Of a DNA stretch of 49,460 bases, positions 8,008 through 16,784 are shown piece after piece. The notes beneath the pieces were generated by a model. It made no database searches. It was not told the DNA's origin and saw only the letters and a list, made by a program, of their open reading frames with translations. Position 1 is the stretch's first letter; each line of letters begins with the position of its first letter. The translations under genes were made by a program, and so were the position numbers. Source of the stretch: a virus; IMG/VR virus record IMGVR_UViG_3300032893_000073, positions 1-49,460 of that record; one strand, 5' to 3'.

Positions 8008-9656
8008 GTAGCGGACCTCCCAGCCTTCCACTTCTTCTCCATGCGCTTAATCGTGAGATTGCGCACCTTGCCACCGCTAATCATGAATTTGTAGACCGCT
8101 GCCATACCGGCACAGTCCATTACGTCTGCCCACGGGTGGCGACGGTCAATTGCATCAAGTACCTGCCCGTTCTTATCCACCTTGCGGCGATAACCGCCTT
8201 TAAACGCCTCTACAAGACGAGGGCAATAGGTGTTGTTGATGACGAGACACGGACGGTTGAAACTGTCGCGTGCATTGAGCAACTGATTTAAAACTGTGAT
8301 GCGAGCCGGTTCGCGCTGGGTCGATTTCATTTCCGACAACCAACGACTATTTATAGTAAGACCCCACTGCCGCTGCATCAGTACGTAATCGGCATCAGTC
8401 TGCGATGCCACCAGGCGGATTGCGCCTTGAGGGTCGCCGATAGGTTGCTCGAATTCGCAATCCTCGAAGCGAGTGTTGGAAATGTTCTCCTCGTTCTCCA
8501 TCACCTGGTCAAGATATGCTTCGTCCATAACCAGCTCGTGATGAATCAGGATGCGCCTATTCTCCATGTCAGGCTGCACCCAGAGCCATGCAAAAGTTTT
8601 GCCGGGATCGCAGATACGAAGAACCGGTAGGTCCGGCTCGATTTCTAACTGTGGGTCACAGTGAATATCTTCGTTGAAGTTCTCGAATAGGCGACCCTTC
8701 TGAGAGACGTTGTAATCGAGCAGGTATTCTTTCGCCATCGTCTCGGCATCATTCTCGGTCTTCATCATCTGAAGCCAAGGCGACCACGGTTCGCCGTTGC
8801 GAATCTCAAGCCCTTTCTGCCGGTCAGGATGACGCCACCAATGGAAGCGCCAATGTTTAACGCGCTCCGGCTTCTCGCCGACGGTGCAGAATTCTGGATT
8901 TACCAGCTTGGCAAACTTATTGAAGGGTCCATCAGGTGTGCCGACGGCAATACGTACCTTGACCGTACCCGATAGAGAACGCCAGGATTCTTCATCGAAT
9001 TCCCACTTTTGGAATTCATCGCAGAAGGCTGCAAGCGCACGGCCGCCTCGACCAAAGTTTTCATTGGCTGACTCACCAACAATTTGTGCACCGCCCTCAC
9101 CGGGCGGCTTCGTAGATAAAAGTCTTTCTTTGCTGAACTTCTTCGAGTTGATATCAAAACCCGGAGGCAATAGAAATTGCGGCTGCCGAATAATGTTGAA
9201 ACGCAGTTTTTCAAACGGCGTATCCATGTCACCAATTTTGTCAACTTCTTCTTCCTTACGAGAGCCGATGATGAATGAGGCGCCATGGAATTGCCAAAAC
9301 CACTCAAAGGTGTAGAGCACGCAAAACGATGCGCCCATGTCGCGAGATTTGTCTGCGACATCATTCTCTCGGAATAGGTCATCAGTTTGCGCGCGCTTGA
9401 GGATGCCCACCAGATAGGTGATAAACTCCTCTTGAAACTCCCAAGGAATAAAAGGTTCTTCGATGCTACGAGCTTCTTTGCGCGGGTCGAACGCCCACGC
9501 CGTCATCTTCAGCCAGTAGATAGGGTCTTCATGGCATTCTTCGATAAAGGCGCGCAAAGCCTTCGGGTCTTGTAGAATCCGAAGCAATGTTTTTTCGCGC
9601 TTATCAAGCCAGTAATCGAGGTCAGGCTTGGGCGACGGCTTTATTATCAGCTCCAT
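7995..9656 (-). CDS. terL: terminase large subunit
   Basis: A 553-residue packaging motor: N-terminal ATPase and C-terminal RNase H-like nuclease. Visible motifs are a Walker A variant DKSRDMGAS (about 102-110), Walker B ending in FCDEF (D213, E214), a coupling motif GTPDGPFNKF (about 239-248) and a first nuclease Asp in ICDPGKT (D350), with a later acidic site in HPWADVMDCAG. The start at ATG 9654-9656 has GAGG directly adjacent, a poor spacing; it overlaps the preceding gene by 35 nt and is probably translated by coupling. A permuted genome fits headful packaging, but the pac site is not visible. Confidence 0.93.
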   Translation of the reverse strand: MELIIKPSPKPDLDYWLDKREKTLLRILQDPKALRAFIEECHEDPIYWLKMTAWAFDPRKEARSIEEPFIPWEFQEEFITYLVGILKRAQTDDLFRENDVADKSRDMGASFCVLYTFEWFWQFHGASFIIGSRKEEEVDKIGDMDTPFEKLRFNIIRQPQFLLPPGFDINSKKFSKERLLSTKPPGEGGAQIVGESANENFGRGGRALAAFCDEFQKWEFDEESWRSLSGTVKVRIAVGTPDGPFNKFAKLVNPEFCTVGEKPERVKHWRFHWWRHPDRQKGLEIRNGEPWSPWLQMMKTENDAETMAKEYLLDYNVSQKGRLFENFNEDIHCDPQLEIEPDLPVLRICDPGKTFAWLWVQPDMENRRILIHHELVMDEAYLDQVMENEENISNTRFEDCEFEQPIGDPQGAIRLVASQTDADYVLMQRQWGLTINSRWLSEMKSTQREPARITVLNQLLNARDSFNRPCLVINNTYCPRLVEAFKGGYRRKVDKNGQVLDAIDRRHPWADVMDCAGMAAVYKFMISGGKVRNLTIKRMEKKWKAGRSATWAG

Positions 9657-10020
9657 CCTCGCCGAATTCCTCTTCGTTCTTCTCGGGTTCAGCCGGTGGA
9701 ATGTAATCAGGCACCCAACACGGACCCTCTATACGCTTGCCGGTTTTCTTCTCTGCTGCCGTGAGCGGCAATTTGAGTGGCACACCCATCATCTGGAATG
9801 CGCCCTGGCGAGCACTAAGGACGAGTCCATTGACACCAGAGGTGATGAATTCGTGAGCGAAGAACGGCGCTGAATAGCCTTGGCTATCGTAGAATGTGCC
9901 CCATCGGCTCATGTGCTCGAATATAAGACCTTCGAGCTTTGCTACGCGTTCTTTCAGTTCTGCAATTTCGTCTGCGGGCTTCTTTTCGGCGACTTCCGCA
10001 ACCGCCTCTTTATTAGCCAC
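9622..10020 (-). CDS. small acidic protein upstream of terminase (possible small terminase or head protein)
   Basis: A 132-residue protein with a GTG start at 10018-10020 (GTGGCTAA overlap with the preceding gene). Residues 15-35 form a coiled-coil-like helix; the C-terminus is acidic and contains NEEEFGEDGAD, related to the E-E-F-G motif found in several other proteins here. Position just before the large terminase makes a small-terminase role possible, but no DNA-binding helix-turn-helix is evident. Confidence 0.55.
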   Translation of the reverse strand: MANKEAVAEVAEKKPADEIAELKERVAKLEGLIFEHMSRWGTFYDSQGYSAPFFAHEFITSGVNGLVLSARQGAFQMMGVPLKLPLTAAEKKTGKRIEGPCWVPDYIPPAEPEKNEEEFGEDGADNKAVAQA

Positions 10021-10219
10021 AGCTTGACTCTGCTCCCTTCATACCTTTCTTGCCATTGATACTTCCGCCTTTGACACGGACACCGCGCCCTTTTGGAATA
10101 CCACTGGCTTCATGCGCTCCCTTGAGTCCCGGTAGCCCTGGCACCTTTACGGATGCAGGCTTGCCGGAAACCGGGCGCCTGGCGTTGGCAGTTGTTTTCA
10201 ATCCCTTGCCGATTTTCAT
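10013..10219 (-). CDS. small basic Gly/Lys/Pro-rich protein
   Basis: A 68-residue, very basic, probably disordered protein between the 1261-residue ejection-type gene and the terminase genes. AGGAG lies eight nt before ATG 10217-10219, but this Shine-Dalgarno is the 3-prime arm of a perfect 9-bp hairpin (10228-10264), so its translation may be controlled. No family recognised; nucleic-acid or head binding would fit the charge (inference). Confidence 0.6.
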   Translation of the reverse strand: MKIGKGLKTTANARRPVSGKPASVKVPGLPGLKGAHEASGIPKGRGVRVKGGSINGKKGMKGAESSCG

Positions 10220-10227
10220 GGCAAATT

Positions 10228-10264
10228 CTCCTGATTCAGCGAATACACTTAGCGTAATCAGGAG
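10228..10264 (-). promoter_or_regulatory. hairpin that sequesters a Shine-Dalgarno
   Basis: On the minus strand CTCCTGATT (10264-10256) pairs perfectly with AATCAGGAG (10236-10228), loop 19 nt. The 3-prime arm contains the AGGAG used by the 68-residue gene starting at 10219. No T-run follows, so a terminator is unlikely. The simplest reading is translational control of the small basic protein and the GTG-started gene coupled to it (inference). Confidence 0.6.
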
Positions 10265-10284
10265 GTCTTAATCGAACAAGGTAA

Positions 10285-13200
10285 CTAGGTGACTACCTTC
10301 GCTTCTTTCTGCTCTGGTACTGCTTTCTTTTGCTTGAGCATGTTCTGCAAGGCATCGGCTCTCTGCTGCCAATAGGTAGCACGCTGACGCCAGAAGCGTT
10401 GTTGCAAATCACCTTTTGCCGAGAGCGCTGTGTACTTGTCGTGGATTTTTTGCGAGTCGAGGCCCATTTCTTTTGCGTCAGCAATAGCTTCGTCGCGCTC
10501 TTGATTCAAGTCGTGCAACTGCGTAAGTGCATCTAAATCCTTCTCGTCTTCGAGGGATTCTTTCTTGAATTCATCATCACCATTTTTCATCACCCAGTTG
10601 CGCAAATCCATTGTCTTCTGCGCATTGTAGGTCAGCTCTTGCTCTTGTTTGCCCTCTATTCCAAAATAGGCTTCAGAGAGCGATTTCACCATGTCCGTAG
10701 ACATCGGAATGTCAGCTACATGCTTTTCGCCACCGAATGTTTCGTGCTGATAAACACGCAGCGTTTTAAAACCCTTCTGCGCGTTCTGGACACCTTCGAC
10801 ATATTTCTCGGCAGTGCCAACACCCATCCCGGCGAACGCGCCACCAGCAGCGATGGCAGCACCTTTAACGAGTGCTTTGATTTGTTTCTCGTCAAATTTG
10901 CCAGTCGATGCTTGTCGTGCAACTTCGCGACCGACATCAAGGACGGACGAACCGCTAGCCGATACGAGGGGCGAAATGGACGGTTGAAGGTGCGGAATAG
11001 TTGGCAGCTCGTTTATATGCGTAGCCGCACGCCCTGCATTTACTGCATCCATGAAGTGGTAATATGCCGGGTCGCCAGCGGCGCCACGAATGAATGGCTC
11101 TGCGTCTTTCGGAATTGGACCCTTATCGCCTGCGGCAATGTACAAGCCACCAAGGGCGGTGCCCATTGTTGCCCATGCTTTAACGCTGCCTGGATTCTTA
11201 GCAATAGCTTTTGCCATCAAGTGCAGGTTGCGCGCCTGGACGGTTGGCATCGTCAAGAATAGATTGCCGAGTTGAGCGATAGCCCCGCCGCGCTGATACA
11301 AGTTTCTGTCACGCAACCCAGTAACATTGGTGCCCGTGAGGTTATGCACGTAATCCTGAATGGATGCCATCGCTTTTGTAATCTTGTCGCTATTGTAAGC
11401 AAGCGGACCTTTACCTTGGCGAGCGTCAATCAAGTCTTTCGCAAGAGCTTTGCCATCGGGATAGTCAAGCTCTCTAGCGGCCTTATCTAATCCGATAACG
11501 GTTGCTACCTCATTTGGTGCCGCCTCAATATATTGCCCCGAGATGGTGCGCCCGAGCTTGCCTTTAACCTTGCCGCCAACCTCTTCAAACGCTTCGCTGA
11601 GCGGACCCGAAGGATTGCCGAGAAAATTCTGTACAAAGTCGCGTACCGGACCCGGTGTATAAGCGCCTTTGATACCGCCGAGAACACCAATGCCTTCTTT
11701 GGCGGTCATTAAAACGCCTTTCTCTACGGCGTGAATCACCGCCAGTGGTGCCCGCGCCCCAAAGCCATACTTCATCAAACCACTGCCAAATGTTTTGGCG
11801 CCCTTCTCGAAGTTGGATGTTTTACTACGCGGCAGCTTGCCGATGCTTTCAAGATGCCCTTCGAGAGTTGCCTTCAGGCGACCCAGACCGCTCTGAGTGC
11901 TAACATCGTTGCCGATGTGTTCCTTGAGCCAATCGTAAACCGGTTTAACTTCCGCAGCATAGTCATCTATCGCTTTGCGTGATTCATTGACGGCTCGACG
12001 CGCATTCTCTGGAAGTTCACTTAATTCCTTTGGCGTAAGCTGTCCGCGAATACCTTTCATCAAAATATCGCTATCAGTTTTAGCGGTACCCATTTGAGCG
12101 AAGCGCAATTTGCCTGCCGTCTTCTTCAGGCTCTCGCTTGCATCAGCGAGCCTGCTCAGACTTGAACCAACTTTGTCCAGGGCGCCCTTTAGCTCTGGTG
12201 CATACTGTCTGAAGATATCGCTATCCCACTGCACGCCAGCGGCGTGCATGATGGTATCATATGCAGCGCCGCGTACCTCTGGATTCTTCACCATATCGCC
12301 TGCCCATGCGATAGCGCCCGCACCATTCATACCCTGCATGGTGAGATATTTGGCGATATCGTCACGAGCCTTTTCGGCTTCAAGCGGCAGAAATGCATTG
12401 CCTTCACCTTGTGGTGCAGATTCTGTATCAATAGACGAGTAGCCGCCCTCGTCTTCTTCGGGCGCGAAACTTTCAGCAGAAGGAGGTCTTTGGCTCTCAC
12501 GAGTAATACCGCCTTCTGGACTCTTATGCCTACCGCCCTTAACGGAGAACTGCGGCACTAAATCTCTTTGGTTTTTTTTTACAGGTTCAGCTTGTATCAG
12601 CTCTGCCTGGATGTCGCTTTTGTAAGGTCCGAGACGCAGCGGCTCTTTCTTTGGTTGTTCTGCGGCACGGGATTCTTCGCGTGCGTTAGCAACACTTCCT
12701 TGCGGCTGCTGATTCGCCATCTCATCGGCGTACTGCTGCGCCTTAGCATAGTGCTCTTTATTGAGCAATGCACTGCTTTGCTGCGCGGCATTGGTTCGTT
12801 CTGCGGCACGGGATTCTTCGCCGCGAGCAGCGGTTTGTTGTTTCTGTTGCGCTTGCTGCTGCCGTTTCAATGCAGCCTGTTGTTCCGCAAGATTCTCGTC
12901 TTGTAGACGCATACGAAGCGCTTCTTCATGAGCGTCATCAAGCGGCATGCCCTCTTGTACGTTCTGCATCAGGCGCTGCGCGCGCACATTAAGGACAGGA
13001 TTCTTATACGGCTTTGTCAGCTCTGAATTTTGCGCTTTGATACGCGACTTCATAAATTCTTGCTCTTGCTGATTCTGCGCCATGCTGGCGTCCCAATCAG
13101 CTTCGGCTTTATCTAGATGCTGGTCGTGCAGCATTTTTTGTTCTTCGAGCCGCATTTTGTGTTGCTGCTCAATAGCTTTCTGTTCCATCTTCGCCTTGGA

Positions 13201-14070
13201 CATCTGGAAAGGCTTGATGTCGCCAGCCATGGATTTGAGTAGTTTGGGAGCGAAAGCAAGGGTAGAAGCGGCACCCCCGGTGGCGATAACCGCAGGCATC
13301 ATTTCTGCCGTTTCCGAAAGAGCATCGCCGATAACTTTGCCAATATCGGGTTTGCGCTGATTGCCAGCTTTCATTTGATTCGTCAGAGCGCTTTGCAGAT
13401 TAGCGCCAAGTACGCCACCGGCACCATGGGTGGTGAGCTGCGTAATGGATTGCATCATCTGCGGACCCATCTTCTGCAAGCCCTGAAGAATGGCAGCACC
13501 TGCTGGACCCGTAGCTTTTGGCAAGAAGCTCAACGCTTGCTGTGTCGCCCTTGCACCTACGGCGCCGAGCGCTTTTGCCGCTGGCATTGCAGCACCAGCG
13601 CCAACTTCCATAGCAGGAGTCTGCGGGAGAGATTGCCCAGCACTCTCCGAAAGCTGGCTAAGCAAAGGATGTTCTTTTGCACCCTCTTGCAGTGGCTGTT
13701 GATAAGCATCATTCACCGCAGAGGTAAAATCGCTCGGTGTTTTGTTTTCTTCAGGTGTGCCTTGGTCGGAAATCCCGCGACTGATATTCATAGCCGCGTT
13801 ATCTAAATCTTGGAAGCCTTGAGCAGCGCCATGCACAACATGGGCTGCTGCATCACGAGTTGTCTTTACGATTGAATCAGCAGCTTTCTGGATACCAGTG
13901 CCCCAGTTATCCTGTTCAATCCTACCGGATAGCTGTTTGGAGTTCTTCGAGGGCGATGAGGTCGCGTTGTCGTGAATCGCAGTTGAATTGAGAACGTCAT
14001 CCCATTTCGATTGCGGTTTTGGGCTGCCACCATCTCCGGCGTCATTTAGAACGTCATCCCAGCCGCTCAT
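10285..14070 (-). CDS. large internal virion / ejection protein
   Basis: A 1261-residue protein, the largest in the genome, overlapping the previous gene by ATGA. The N-terminus carries a duplicated short motif, GWDDVLND and KWDDVLNS, about 20 residues apart. Residues 300-480 are Gln/Glu/Ala/Lys-rich helix with several QEQ/QQQ runs; Gly/Ala-rich, potentially membrane-active segments follow (for example AAIAAGGAFAGMG near residue 1100). Size, composition and place beside two other Ala/Gln-rich genes resemble podovirus core or ejection proteins that leave the virion with DNA. The role is inferred; no lytic transglycosylase motif was found. Confidence 0.65.
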   Translation of the reverse strand: MSGWDDVLNDAGDGGSPKPQSKWDDVLNSTAIHDNATSSPSKNSKQLSGRIEQDNWGTGIQKAADSIVKTTRDAAAHVVHGAAQGFQDLDNAAMNISRGISDQGTPEENKTPSDFTSAVNDAYQQPLQEGAKEHPLLSQLSESAGQSLPQTPAMEVGAGAAMPAAKALGAVGARATQQALSFLPKATGPAGAAILQGLQKMGPQMMQSITQLTTHGAGGVLGANLQSALTNQMKAGNQRKPDIGKVIGDALSETAEMMPAVIATGGAASTLAFAPKLLKSMAGDIKPFQMSKAKMEQKAIEQQHKMRLEEQKMLHDQHLDKAEADWDASMAQNQQEQEFMKSRIKAQNSELTKPYKNPVLNVRAQRLMQNVQEGMPLDDAHEEALRMRLQDENLAEQQAALKRQQQAQQKQQTAARGEESRAAERTNAAQQSSALLNKEHYAKAQQYADEMANQQPQGSVANAREESRAAEQPKKEPLRLGPYKSDIQAELIQAEPVKKNQRDLVPQFSVKGGRHKSPEGGITRESQRPPSAESFAPEEDEGGYSSIDTESAPQGEGNAFLPLEAEKARDDIAKYLTMQGMNGAGAIAWAGDMVKNPEVRGAAYDTIMHAAGVQWDSDIFRQYAPELKGALDKVGSSLSRLADASESLKKTAGKLRFAQMGTAKTDSDILMKGIRGQLTPKELSELPENARRAVNESRKAIDDYAAEVKPVYDWLKEHIGNDVSTQSGLGRLKATLEGHLESIGKLPRSKTSNFEKGAKTFGSGLMKYGFGARAPLAVIHAVEKGVLMTAKEGIGVLGGIKGAYTPGPVRDFVQNFLGNPSGPLSEAFEEVGGKVKGKLGRTISGQYIEAAPNEVATVIGLDKAARELDYPDGKALAKDLIDARQGKGPLAYNSDKITKAMASIQDYVHNLTGTNVTGLRDRNLYQRGGAIAQLGNLFLTMPTVQARNLHLMAKAIAKNPGSVKAWATMGTALGGLYIAAGDKGPIPKDAEPFIRGAAGDPAYYHFMDAVNAGRAATHINELPTIPHLQPSISPLVSASGSSVLDVGREVARQASTGKFDEKQIKALVKGAAIAAGGAFAGMGVGTAEKYVEGVQNAQKGFKTLRVYQHETFGGEKHVADIPMSTDMVKSLSEAYFGIEGKQEQELTYNAQKTMDLRNWVMKNGDDEFKKESLEDEKDLDALTQLHDLNQERDEAIADAKEMGLDSQKIHDKYTALSAKGDLQQRFWRQRATYWQQRADALQNMLKQKKAVPEQKEAKVVT

Positions 14071-15419
14071 TGTTTAGCCTCTTGCGCTCTCATGTATTTG
14101 GCAATGGTATTCTTTTGCTCGGCGGTAATCTTGCCTGCGTGAAACTGCGCCATAGTATTCTCCGGCGTCCAACCTTCAGGTGGTGCCTCGGGAACACCAG
14201 CGGCGCCTAGAACCGCGTTCATTTTGCGAACGTTCTTCATATGCAATCCTTGCGTTTCTTCGTTCGTCTTGGCGGCCTGAGCCTGATGCATCGCTGTCGA
14301 ACCTTTTATCGCATCGGCTGCTGCCTGCGCTTTTGGTGTTAAATGCGGTGCTGTATTCTTGGTTCCCGTTTCGGTGTTCGCGTTTGTATGGGCCGAAACA
14401 CCGCCTGCATTACCAAGCGTTGCCGGAGGTGCCACAGCCTGCGGCTTGCTGCTAGCTGGTTGTCCGGCTTCGACAGGAGGCGGCGGTTTCACAAAAGAGA
14501 GCTGGCTAGGCATTCCCATGCCCTGCATTTGCTCGTCGAATTCAGGGATGGCATTACCGGTAGCACCTTCGTATCCAGCCATGGTGCGCGCTGGCATCTG
14601 AGATGCTTGCATGTTTGCCAATCCGGTTCGCGCCTGTATTTCCGGCATCATTACGCTGAGCATCTTGTTGCGATAATCAATCTGCGAGGCGAGGTTGTTT
14701 GCCTGCTGCGCCAACAGTGCCTTTCTCTGAGGCATTGTTTCTCGCGCAAATTGTGCGCGTATATTAGCTAATTGAGTTTGTGCGACTCGATTGGCGTCCA
14801 TCAGATGGGCGCTGTGTTGGCGTCGTTCTTCGACTTGCTGTTTATCCCACTGTGCTTCGAGGTCTTTCCTATCACCAAGGTAATCACCGAATGCTTTACC
14901 ATACTCAGTGGCTGCTTTCAGGTAGTTATCTCCACCATCCTTGCGCATCTGATTCAAGAGCGTAAGCTGGTCTTTGATATTATTCTGACGCTGCGTAGCT
15001 GCCGTCTGGCGTGCTAATCTATTCTGTTGATAGAATGACAGCATCTGCGAGCCTACGTTATGACCGAAGAAGAGGCTGGCTAATCCTGCTTTTATTCCCT
15101 CGCTAGGCTTGCCACCGCCAGTGGTGTTGGGGTCAAAAGTATTCAGATTATCGAGCAATTTCTGTTGCTGGTCTGCGAGCTTCTTATCGTTTGTTTGAAA
15201 TTTGCCGAGCAAGTCGGCTCGCTTCGCTGCGTTCTGCTCGCGCTGAACGTCTGCTTCTGCCTGCATTGCGAAATTTGGCGCCTGCTGCGGCTGTCCATCG
15301 GCACCCCAAAGACTATTGCTTTGTGCACCCATCTGCGGAATTCCTTGCGATGGCTGCGAAGGCAATCCGTTAGGCGGGGGCAGATAATTTACCGAGTTGT
15401 CTTCTACCCAGTCCGACAT
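14067..15419 (-). CDS. internal virion / ejection protein, coiled-coil
   Basis: A 450-residue protein, ATG 15417-15419 in a TAATG overlap with the upstream gene and ATGA overlap with the downstream one. It has a Pro/Gln-rich N-terminus (1-60), long coiled-coil stretches rich in Gln, Arg and Ala (60-260), a Pro/Ala linker (about 300-340) and a helical C-terminus. It belongs to a three-gene block (254, 450 and 1261 residues) whose order and composition match ejection-protein modules of short-tailed phages. No enzymatic motif seen. Confidence 0.6.
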   Translation of the reverse strand: MSDWVEDNSVNYLPPPNGLPSQPSQGIPQMGAQSNSLWGADGQPQQAPNFAMQAEADVQREQNAAKRADLLGKFQTNDKKLADQQQKLLDNLNTFDPNTTGGGKPSEGIKAGLASLFFGHNVGSQMLSFYQQNRLARQTAATQRQNNIKDQLTLLNQMRKDGGDNYLKAATEYGKAFGDYLGDRKDLEAQWDKQQVEERRQHSAHLMDANRVAQTQLANIRAQFARETMPQRKALLAQQANNLASQIDYRNKMLSVMMPEIQARTGLANMQASQMPARTMAGYEGATGNAIPEFDEQMQGMGMPSQLSFVKPPPPVEAGQPASSKPQAVAPPATLGNAGGVSAHTNANTETGTKNTAPHLTPKAQAAADAIKGSTAMHQAQAAKTNEETQGLHMKNVRKMNAVLGAAGVPEAPPEGWTPENTMAQFHAGKITAEQKNTIAKYMRAQEAKQ

Positions 15420-16183
15420 TAGATGAGTGCTCCTATCATGCCACCAGCAAGACCGCCTTGGGCTATGCCGCTACCAAAACGTTGCGCCTGCGCACCAAGC
15501 TGTGCGTTGTATTGACCGCTTCTGGCACCGTAGATGCCTTGGCTGTAGTTGTTGGCGATTTGATTGACGCCAAGGTTGTAGTTGTTTTGACCTTGCGTGT
15601 TCGCCAGGTTGTAGCTGTTCTGAGCGATGTTCTGAGAGTCCGCTAGAGCGCCTAGCGCAAGCCCTTGGTTGACACCAAGTTGATTCTGTTGCTGTGCTAA
15701 TCCAATCGGGCCGGAATACAGCGAATTGATAGCGCTAAGTTGATTCTGGTAATCCTGCTCTTGCTGGCTCAACCCCGCCTCGAAGGCGTTTAGGTTGCCC
15801 ATCGCTTGCTCTTGTCCCAGATACGCGCCCGCGTAGCTGCTTCCGCCCTGTCCGTTTGCGTTTAGAGCTGACGCGTTTGCCGCTAGTTGCGGATTCACCT
15901 GCGTCTGATTGTAGTAATTCTCTGCTTGCGCTACGTTCGCCTGGTCGGTTGGATTGTTCTGCAAGTTCGTCCAGGGTGCGTATGCCGAGAGGTTCCCCGC
16001 CGCGCTGCCTGTATTCGATATCCCCAGCGCGCTCGACGTTAGCTGGTCCGCTCCCTGCACCGGAACGTCGTAGATGCTTCCGGGTCCGAAGTTTATCGGG
16101 TTGAATGCTGGCGCGCTCTGGTACGGCGCTGCCGGTTGATATGGCGGTGCAGTTGGCTTGGACGGGGTGCTGTTGCCAAACAT
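15419..16183 (-). CDS. small ejection-type protein, Asn/Gln/Gly-rich
   Basis: A 254-residue protein from ATG 16181-16183 behind GAGGA (7-nt spacing). The N-terminus is Pro-rich and carries a tyrosine-containing PYQPAAPYQ-type repeat; the centre is rich in Asn, Gln and Ala with repeated QNxYNL-like units; the C-terminus is a Gly-rich hydrophobic segment ending AGGMIGALI. This pattern recalls P22 gp7-like ejection proteins. Its first 449 nt overlap the out-of-frame end of the GNAT-like gene upstream. Confidence 0.6.
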   Translation of the reverse strand: MFGNSTPSKPTAPPYQPAAPYQSAPAFNPINFGPGSIYDVPVQGADQLTSSALGISNTGSAAGNLSAYAPWTNLQNNPTDQANVAQAENYYNQTQVNPQLAANASALNANGQGGSSYAGAYLGQEQAMGNLNAFEAGLSQQEQDYQNQLSAINSLYSGPIGLAQQQNQLGVNQGLALGALADSQNIAQNSYNLANTQGQNNYNLGVNQIANNYSQGIYGARSGQYNAQLGAQAQRFGSGIAQGGLAGGMIGALI

Positions 16184-16784
16184 TGACTATCCTCGGAGCG
16201 AACTTCTCAAAGAGAATAGTATCCGTGACAACTCGTTTGAACAAGGCATCCATCCGAAAGACGCCTGCGGTACTGAATCCCAAACGCAATAAAGCACGGC
16301 ATGCCGGTTGGTTCCGATTCGAGATGCAGGCTTTTATCTTGACTAATCCAAGACCTTTTTGGGAAAGCTTCTGACTGTTGGTTTGCTCGGGGTTCCATGG
16401 AGCAAAGGCGTAGTCGAGGATTTCTCGTATTTGCTTACCGGTAGGATACTTGCCGCGAAATTCAGGAGCAGTGTATGCCTCAAGGAATGCATCTCTGCCT
16501 GGTCGAACGTCGCGTAGCAAAACAAACCCAACCACACTATCACCGTAGAGGCAGCCAAATAATTCGCCGTTGGACAATGCATGACGTACAATCTCCGTGA
16601 AGTTCATGTCTACAATGCTGTCGTCTGCAAAGTATGGCTCCGCGAGCGCATTTTGCAAATGAGGCAGCAAATATTCGATGTTTGAGAAACGCTGCTCCCA
16701 TGCTGCCTGGCGTTCGCCTGGTGGCATAAGATTGATGCGTATTCCGCTATATCTTATTGGGGAGCGGTACTGCTGGTCTATCAT
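15735..16784 (-). CDS. GNAT-like acetyltransferase within the virion operon
   Basis: ATG 16782-16784 (GGAAG six nt upstream) is preferred over an in-frame GTG at 16796. The first ~200 residues look like a GNAT domain: strands VVGFVLLRDV and FLEAY, then the motif-B pattern NRNQPACRALLRLGF. The domain ends almost exactly where the next gene starts (16183). The remaining ~150 residues are Arg/Gly/Ser-rich, encoded in the overlap with that gene, and may be unselected run-on. Phage GNATs can modify host or virion proteins; the substrate is unknown. Position between tail/ejection genes is unusual. Confidence 0.6.
   Translation of the reverse strand: MIDQQYRSPIRYSGIRINLMPPGERQAAWEQRFSNIEYLLPHLQNALAEPYFADDSIVDMNFTEIVRHALSNGELFGCLYGDSVVGFVLLRDVRPGRDAFLEAYTAPEFRGKYPTGKQIREILDYAFAPWNPEQTNSQKLSQKGLGLVKIKACISNRNQPACRALLRLGFSTAGVFRMDALFKRVVTDTILFEKFAPRIVNVWQQHPVQANCTAISTGSAVPERASIQPDKLRTRKHLRRSGAGSGPANVERAGDIEYRQRGGEPLGIRTLDELAEQSNRPGERSASRELLQSDAGESATSGKRVSSKRKRTGRKQLRGRVSGTRASDGQPKRLRGGVEPARAGLPEST

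Noticed and set aside
10639-11262. 207-residue plus-strand ORF
   Set aside because: Antisense to the 1261-residue gene; the minus-strand frame has good coding character.
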